From positions 1,612,001-1,676,000 of the forward strand of contig JAKULF010000009.1 of assembly GCA_022661535.1 (NCBI GenBank): a DNA stretch of 64,000 bases. Direction: 5' to 3'. The notes beneath the pieces are model-generated. The model did no database searches, had not been told where the DNA came from, and saw only the letters and a program-made list of their open reading frames with translations. Made by a program: the position numbers and the translations under genes. Of this stretch, positions 58,142-64,000 are shown in pieces (position 1 is the first letter of the stretch; each line of letters begins with the position of its first letter). Origin of the DNA: Eutypa lata. Lineage: Eukaryota > Ascomycota > Sordariomycetes > Xylariales > Diatrypaceae.

Positions 58142-61100
58142 AAAAATTAACGAAAATAATTAATATAATATTTTTTATAAAGTAAATTAATAATGATTTT
58201 AATAATAATTTATTTAATTTTTTCGTTTTTTAAATTAATATTATAATTACTTTTTTTTATATTATTAATAATAATTAATATAAATATTAAAAATAATAAT
58301 ATAAAAATTAAATTTAATAATTTATAAAATAAAAATAATTTCGAAATAAATTTAAAAAGTTTAATTTTAATATTTTCTTTTAAATTTATAAAATAATAAA
58401 TTTAATAATATAATTATTCGAAAAAAATACGAAAAATTTAAAATTATTTTTAATTTAATTTAATATATTTTATTAAATTAAATAAATTTTATATAAATCG
58501 TAAATAAAAATATTAAAATCTTAAAATTAATATATTAATATCATAATTTAAAAATAAATTATTTAATTATCGAAAAAATTAAAATAAATATATTTATTAA
58601 ATATAAAGATTTTTAAAAATAAAAAAAATAAAAAAAAATAAATATAATATATTAATCGTAATAATTTATCGAAAATAATTAAAATACGTAATTAAAATAA
58701 TTTTAAAATAACCTTTATATAAATTACGTCATATATTAATTCTTTTTTATTTTAATTATAAAACTTAATTTTATTTAAATATTTCGACGTAAATATAATT
58801 TTATTAATTAATTTTTATATATTTTAATATTTATTTTCTTTTATTATAAAAAATAAATATTTTGTTATTTTTATATAATAACATTTTTCGAACTTTAAAA
58901 ATATATTAATAAAAATTTATTTAAAACGTATACGTATATATATTAAAATTATTATTAATAATACGTTAAAAAATATTTCGAATTATATTTATGTATTCGT
59001 AATATATAATATTTAAAGTATTTTTAATTTAATTTTTATATTTTAAAAAGTTATTATTTATTAAATTAATAATAATTAAAAATTATATTATTTTTTAATT
59101 AATATTTAAGTTTATATAAATAAAATAAAAAAATAAATAAAAATTATTTATTAATTCGTTTAAAAAGATTAAAATTAATTAATCGTTTTTAAGTTTTTAT
59201 TATAAATAATACATTTAATATATTTTAAAGTTTTATATAAAAATAATTTAATTAAAAATTTAACGTTAATAAATTTAAATAATTAAAAAAAATTCGTTAT
59301 TTTTTTTTATATATTATATGTTTTTTAAAAAATATATAAAAACTTTTTTATTATATATAATATATAATTATTATTAAAATTTTTATAAATTAAATAAATT
59401 AAAAAAAATATAAATTATTTAATTAAAACGATAATTTTTAAAATTAAATATCAAAATATATAATTTATATAATACGTATATTTTAAAATAATCGTAAAAT
59501 AATTTATTATTTAATATTTCTTAAATATAAATTTTTATAAAATAAGTTTTCTTTAATATTAAAAAATAAAAGTTTTTTTATTTTAAATAAAAAAATTAAT
59601 TAATAATAAAATTTTAATTTTTAAATAATTATTTAAATTAATTTATAATATACGATATCATTAAAGCTTTTTTATTTATTATTTATTACGTTTTATAAAA
59701 TTATAACTTACGATTTAAAAATAAATAATAATTTATAACGTTTTTATAAAATAAAAATATAAATTTTTTATTAAAAAATATAAATATTTTTATTATTTTT
59801 TTAATATTTTAAAAGAATTTGTTTAATTAATAAATATATTTAAAGTTTCTCGAAATAATTATATTTTAAATATAATAAATAATTATAAAATAATATTTAA
59901 ATATTTTTAAAAATATTTAAAATACGTTAAAAAAAAATATAAAAAGTATATTTTATAAAAGTTATTAAAAAATTTAAAAAAAAAATAATAAATTTTAAAA
60001 CGTTATTTTTAAAAAAAAATAATATAATAAAATTATTTTATTAATTATAATTAATATAAAAAGAAATAATATTAATTATTATTAAAATTTTTAAAAATAT
60101 TAAGAAATTATAAAATAAAAATTATAAGTTAATATATTTATTTATTTTATTTAATTTTTTTATTATAACGATATATATTATATTTTACGATTATTTTAAT
60201 AATTTTAAAATAATTTTTAAATTAAATAAAAACGATAATAAATTTTATTAAAAAGTTATTTTTTATTTTAAAAAAGTATATAAAAAATATTAAAAAAATT
60301 ACGAAAAAAAAAAAATTATAAATTTATTATACGTATATATATATTTCGATTTAAATTAATATAAATAAAATAATATTATTAAATTTAAGTTTTAAAAAAA
60401 TAAAATTTATTTTATTTAATATAAATAATTTTTAAAAAAATAATATTAAATTTTATTTAATTTATAAACGTAAATAATTTTTAATTATTTTTTAATTATT
60501 TTAATAAAGATTTATTTCGATATTAAAATTAACGTATTAAGTTTTTAATAAAATTATAATAAATTTTATTTTAATTTAATTATATTAATACGTAATGTTT
60601 TTTATATTTAATATATATTCGTTTTAATAAAACGTATTTAATGCTTTATACGTTTATATTTTAATTAAAATTAAAATATAATAAAAGTAAATATTTTTCG
60701 TTTTATTTTATTTATATTATTTTATATTTAAATAAAAATATTTAATATAAATATTACGATATTAAAAATTAATTTAAAATTATAATTACGGCTTTATAAC
60801 GTCGTATATAAGCCGGCAAAACGGCATTTATAACTTAAACTTTTTCTTTTTCTTTTTTCGTATAATAATAATATATTTATTTATTATATAAAGTTATTTA
60901 ATGTTATAATAATAAATAATAAAGTTATTTATAATAAATATAAAAAAAAAATAATACGTAAAAAATACGAAAAATAATAAAAAGAATTTTAAAAAATGTT
61001 TTTAATTTTTTATATCGTAAAATTTAAAGGTTTATTTAAATAATTATATATTTAAATAAAAAAATTTATTAATATATTAAATAAAAGCTTTTTTTTATTT

Positions 61101-61622
61101 AAAAAAAACGCTTTATAATAAATAAATTATTATAATAATTAAATTTAAATATAAAAGTAATAAAATTATAATAATCGAAATTAATATCGTTATATAAAGT
61201 AAAAAAATATTAAATAAAAAAAACGTAAAAAAAAAACGTAAAAAAAAAAAAAAGAAATATAAAAAAAAAAAAAAAAGTTAATATTATAATTTTAACGAAT
61301 TAATGTTAATAAATAACTTTTATATAATTAAACGAATTATTATAATTAAGTTAATAATAAATAAATAAAATATAAAATTATAAAAAATAAATTTTTATTA
61401 ATTTTAAATTATAAAATATATTATTTAATATTTATAAAAAATAATCGCGAAATAATTATTATAATTATAATTTTCGAAAAAATAAATAAATAATATTTAA
61501 TATATATTTATATTAAATTTAACGTTTAATTATATTTTATTATTAATTTAAATAAAGTTTAATTTTTATATATTTTTTATTAATATAATAAATAATTATA
61601 AAAATTAAATATTTATATTAAA

Positions 61623-61750
61623 ATATTAAATAATATTTCGTAAATGTATTATATAAAGTAATATAAAGCGATTAATTTTTAAGTTAATAACGTATTTACT
61701 TTTAATAATATAATTAAATAATTTTTATATTTTATATCGTTATAATTTAT
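61623..61750 (+). repeat. 128-bp direct repeat, copy 1, inside the hAT-like element
   Basis: Direct repeat of 62008-62135 (offset 385). Both contain ATTTCGTAAATGTATTATAT and AAAGTAATATAAARCGATT. They could be LTRs of a ~0.5-kb element or a local duplication. Confidence 0.8.
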
Positions 61751-62007
61751 TAATTTTTTTTATAAATCGTACGTTCGAATTTTAATTAAACTTATTATTT
61801 TTTATAATTTATTAATAATGCAATATATATAATAATATTTTAATAACGTAATAAAGTAACGTAAAGTACTTTTTAAAAATAAGGCTTTATTCGACGTATA
61901 GTTTTAAAGTTATTCGAACTTAAATAACTTTAAATAAAAGATTTTATTTAATATATTTTAAAAATAAATTAAAGGTAATTTATTTTAAAAAAAAACTTAT
62001 TATTACG

Positions 62008-62135
62008 ATATTAAGTAACATTTCGTAAATGTATTATATAAAGTAATATAAAACGATTAATTTTTAAATTAATAATATATTTACTTTTAATAATATAATT
62101 AAATAATTTTTATATTTTATATTATTATAATTTAT
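62008..62135 (+). repeat. 128-bp direct repeat, copy 2, inside the hAT-like element
   Basis: Partner of 61623-61750. Differences are transitions (for example AAGCG versus AAACG), as expected from RIP after duplication. Confidence 0.8.
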
Positions 62136-63218
62136 ATATATTTATAAAGTTTTTTATTAATTTATATTTATAATTTTTATATATAATAATTTTTTTTTAC
62201 GTTTATAATTAATTTAAATAAAATATTATTTTTTAAAAGTTATAAAAAAGTATTAAAAAAATTAACGATAAAATAAATTATTAAAAAAATATTAAAAAAG
62301 ATATTATTAAATTAATTCGCGAAAAATATTTCGTAATTTAATAAAGTTTTTAAAAAACGTATAAAGTTAAAAAGTAAATTATTTTATTTATTTTATTAAA
62401 TATAATATTATTTATTAATTTAATATAATAACGGTTTTTTAAAAAATTAAACGTTATTAATTTAAAACGTTTTTTTTTAATTTTTAAAGTATTATTTTAA
62501 CGTTTAATTTATAAAATTATTCGAAAATATAATATTAAATATTAATTTTAAGTTAATATTATAAGCGTTTTATAAAAAATTACGAAAGTTATAATTATTA
62601 AAATAATAAAAAGTAATTTATTTTATTTAAAAATTAAAATAAAATAATTTTAAAATAATTTAATAATACGTATAATTATTAATTTATATATTATTTATAT
62701 TAAACGTATTATTATTTAATAAAAAGATATATAATTAATATAAATTTTTATATTTAATTATTTAATTTTAAATAAATTTTAAATAAATAAAAATAAAAAA
62801 AATAATATTAAAGTTAATATATTATATATACGAAAAAATAAAAAGAAATTAATTAAATAACCGAAAAAACTTTAAAGTTTTTAAAATTTAAAAAAATAAA
62901 AATAATTTATTATAAAAAATAATAAAATAAATATTTAAATTTAATTTTTATTTTTATTAAATCTTAATTATAAAAAAAACATAAAATAAAATATAAATAA
63001 ATATTATAAATTATTAATTATTTTAAATTATTTTATTAAAAAAATAATTAAATTTATAAATAATTTATAAATATATAAAGTTTTTACTCGTAAATTATTT
63101 ATAAGTTTTTTAACATTTTTAAAAAAAACTTACGGGTAATCCGTAAATAAAAAAAAAAGCTTATAAATACTTATAAGTCCGTGGATATTTTGCCGTGGAC
63201 GGGCTTTTCCTACCCTTA

Positions 63219-63922
63219 ACATACCTTATAGCCTGCCGCATCGGTTTCCATTTGTAGTAAGTGGGCTTATTTGTCTGGTGAAGCACCGTGATATCGAACG
63301 ATTCGGAAGTCTTGCATTCTGCAGGCAACATATTGTGACACTCTGTAATATTACCCTCCGAATTCTTGTGGGTATTTCTATTATAAAGTGTCGAAAACAG
63401 GCCCCAGTCACTTCGGTAGTAGGGTCCAATTTCACGAAATTCAGATTTCGAGCCCTTGGCTATATAAATACCCAATGGGTCTGGTCCGAGGTCTGTCTTC
63501 TCAACCATTTGGGCGTGCTTGGTCCGGAGGTCGCCGTCATCACCTCTATTTCTTGTCTTTTCATTGAAGAGTTCATTTACGCCTTCTTGTACTTTGTCCA
63601 GAAAGACAGGGACGAGGACTTGATATTCGAGGGTCTCTTCATTATTGATAACTGTTCCCCAGTCTGGAATAACACGGGTAACACAATGTGGTAGTTGCCA
63701 GTCCGCCGTAATTTCCGGATGTCTCCTCAATAAGACATCTACTTCGAAGTCTCCCATAGGTTCAGAATGAATCAAAATCGGGGCTGTTGTCACGAATGCG
63801 TTTGATGTCTTTGAGGGGGCGATTCTAGTCGATTGCTTCGATAGCCCGACAGCCGTCAATGTGGGATTCTTCCTCGTGAACTCCCTGAGGATAGAGCTTC
63901 TCACTGTTCCTATATTTGCCAT
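63219..63922 (-). pseudogene. 5' part of a gene split by the hAT-like transposon
   Basis: The ATG at 63922 opens a frame of 234 codons up to the target-site copy. The frame then runs into the transposon end for 19 further codons before a stop at 63161, so a truncated product is possible. Visible features are VPVFLDKVQEGVNELFNE, a polar charged region, DPLGIYIAKGSKSEF and YYRSDWGLFSTLYN, with no family I recognise, no signal peptide and no membrane helix. It joins in frame to 54216-54626 when the insertion and one TSD copy are removed. Composition is normal, and no other disabling change was seen. Confidence 0.8.
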
Positions 63923-64000
63923 GATTTGATGCCTGAAACAATCTCAAGTATTCGTCCAATATATATAGCAACTGAAGCCACGGGGAGAAAATAATGTAGA
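63923..64000 (-). promoter_or_regulatory. Start of the upstream region of the split gene
   Basis: Only 78 nt before the window ends. A TATATATA stretch at 63960-63966 lies ~40 nt upstream of the ATG and may be a TATA element. Confidence 0.4.

Larger units (their letters stand above)
54633..63218. mobile_element. hAT-like DNA transposon, 8.6 kb, RIP-saturated, inserted in a gene
   Basis: Bounds are set by inverted ends TAAGGGTCGGGAA (54633) and, on the minus strand, TAAGGGTAGGAAA (63218), matching the hAT YARNG start. The flanking 8-bp copies GCATACCT (54625-54632) and ACATACCT (63219-63226) differ at one base and form the TSD typical of hAT. Subterminal GTGGGT/CCCACG and CCGTGGA motifs and a 31-bp tandem array near the left end fit hAT transposase-binding regions. 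The interior is nearly all A/T, and no transposase (RAMP or dimerisation motifs) can be read. At 8.6 kb it is large for a hAT element, so further nested insertions are likely; a 128-bp direct repeat and a long A tract inside are candidates. Confidence 0.8.

Noticed and set aside
54632..63219. piggyBac-type insertion at TTAA
   Set aside because: TTAA occurs at both ends, but the flanks also repeat CATACC, which a TTAA-only duplication does not explain; an 8-bp hAT TSD does.
1..64000. CRISPR arrays, bacterial operons, rRNA or tRNA genes
   Set aside because: No spaced identical repeats, no ribosome-binding-site pattern, and no cloverleaf or rRNA segment was found by eye; a tRNA scan would be needed to exclude small genes.

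Overview
The window is nuclear DNA of a filamentous ascomycete (Pezizomycotina type). The evidence is intron-rich genes with short (50-150 nt) GT-AG introns, a highly reducing iterative polyketide synthase (HR-PKS), a PTH11-type receptor, a MYND protein, a YAT amino-acid permease, and two extremely AT-rich blocks with the context-dependent C-to-T decay of repeat-induced point mutation (RIP). Gene islands have ordinary GC. The species cannot be named from this sequence.

Layout. 0.9-1.5 kb: a small gene of an uncharacterised fungal family (gene A). 1.78-18.15 kb: a 16.4-kb RIP-degraded block which is a DNA transposon with ~65-bp terminal inverted repeats (TIRs), carrying two nested LTR retrotransposons whose LTRs and 5-bp target-site duplications (TSDs) can still be read (5810-7925 and 9295-16503). 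18.3 kb: the orphan last exon of a feruloyl-esterase-like gene. 19.2-21.4 kb: gene B, a paralogue of gene A, followed tail-to-tail by an intact five-exon feruloyl esterase. Gene A plus the orphan exon therefore mirror gene B plus the esterase, which suggests a tandem duplication split by the transposon nest. 23.8-24.9 kb: a MYND zinc-finger gene. 24.9-29.3 kb: no convincing gene.

29.3-48.4 kb: a candidate secondary-metabolite cluster. It holds a BAHD/trichothecene-acetyltransferase-like acyltransferase (-), a PTH11-like seven-helix protein (+), an 11-exon HR-PKS of 2,280 residues (-; KS-AT-DH-degenerate MT-degenerate ER-KR-ACP, no release domain), a 388-residue polytopic membrane protein of unknown function transcribed divergently from the PKS (+), and a five-exon FAD/NADPH monooxygenase (+). 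A plausible route is that the PKS builds a mostly unreduced polyene or polyol chain, the monooxygenase oxidises it, the acyltransferase esterifies or releases it, and the membrane protein cyclises or exports it. No transcription factor, trans-ER, MFS transporter or P450 is visible. 51.4-53.0 kb: an amino-acid permease, probably outside the cluster.

54.2-63.9 kb: a gene of unknown function on the minus strand (about 370 codons when uninterrupted) is split by an 8.6-kb RIP-degraded hAT-like transposon with an 8-bp TSD (one mismatch), short TIRs and subterminal repeats. All exon models were derived by reading splice sites and frames by eye. Function calls rest on recognised motifs, and no database search was run.
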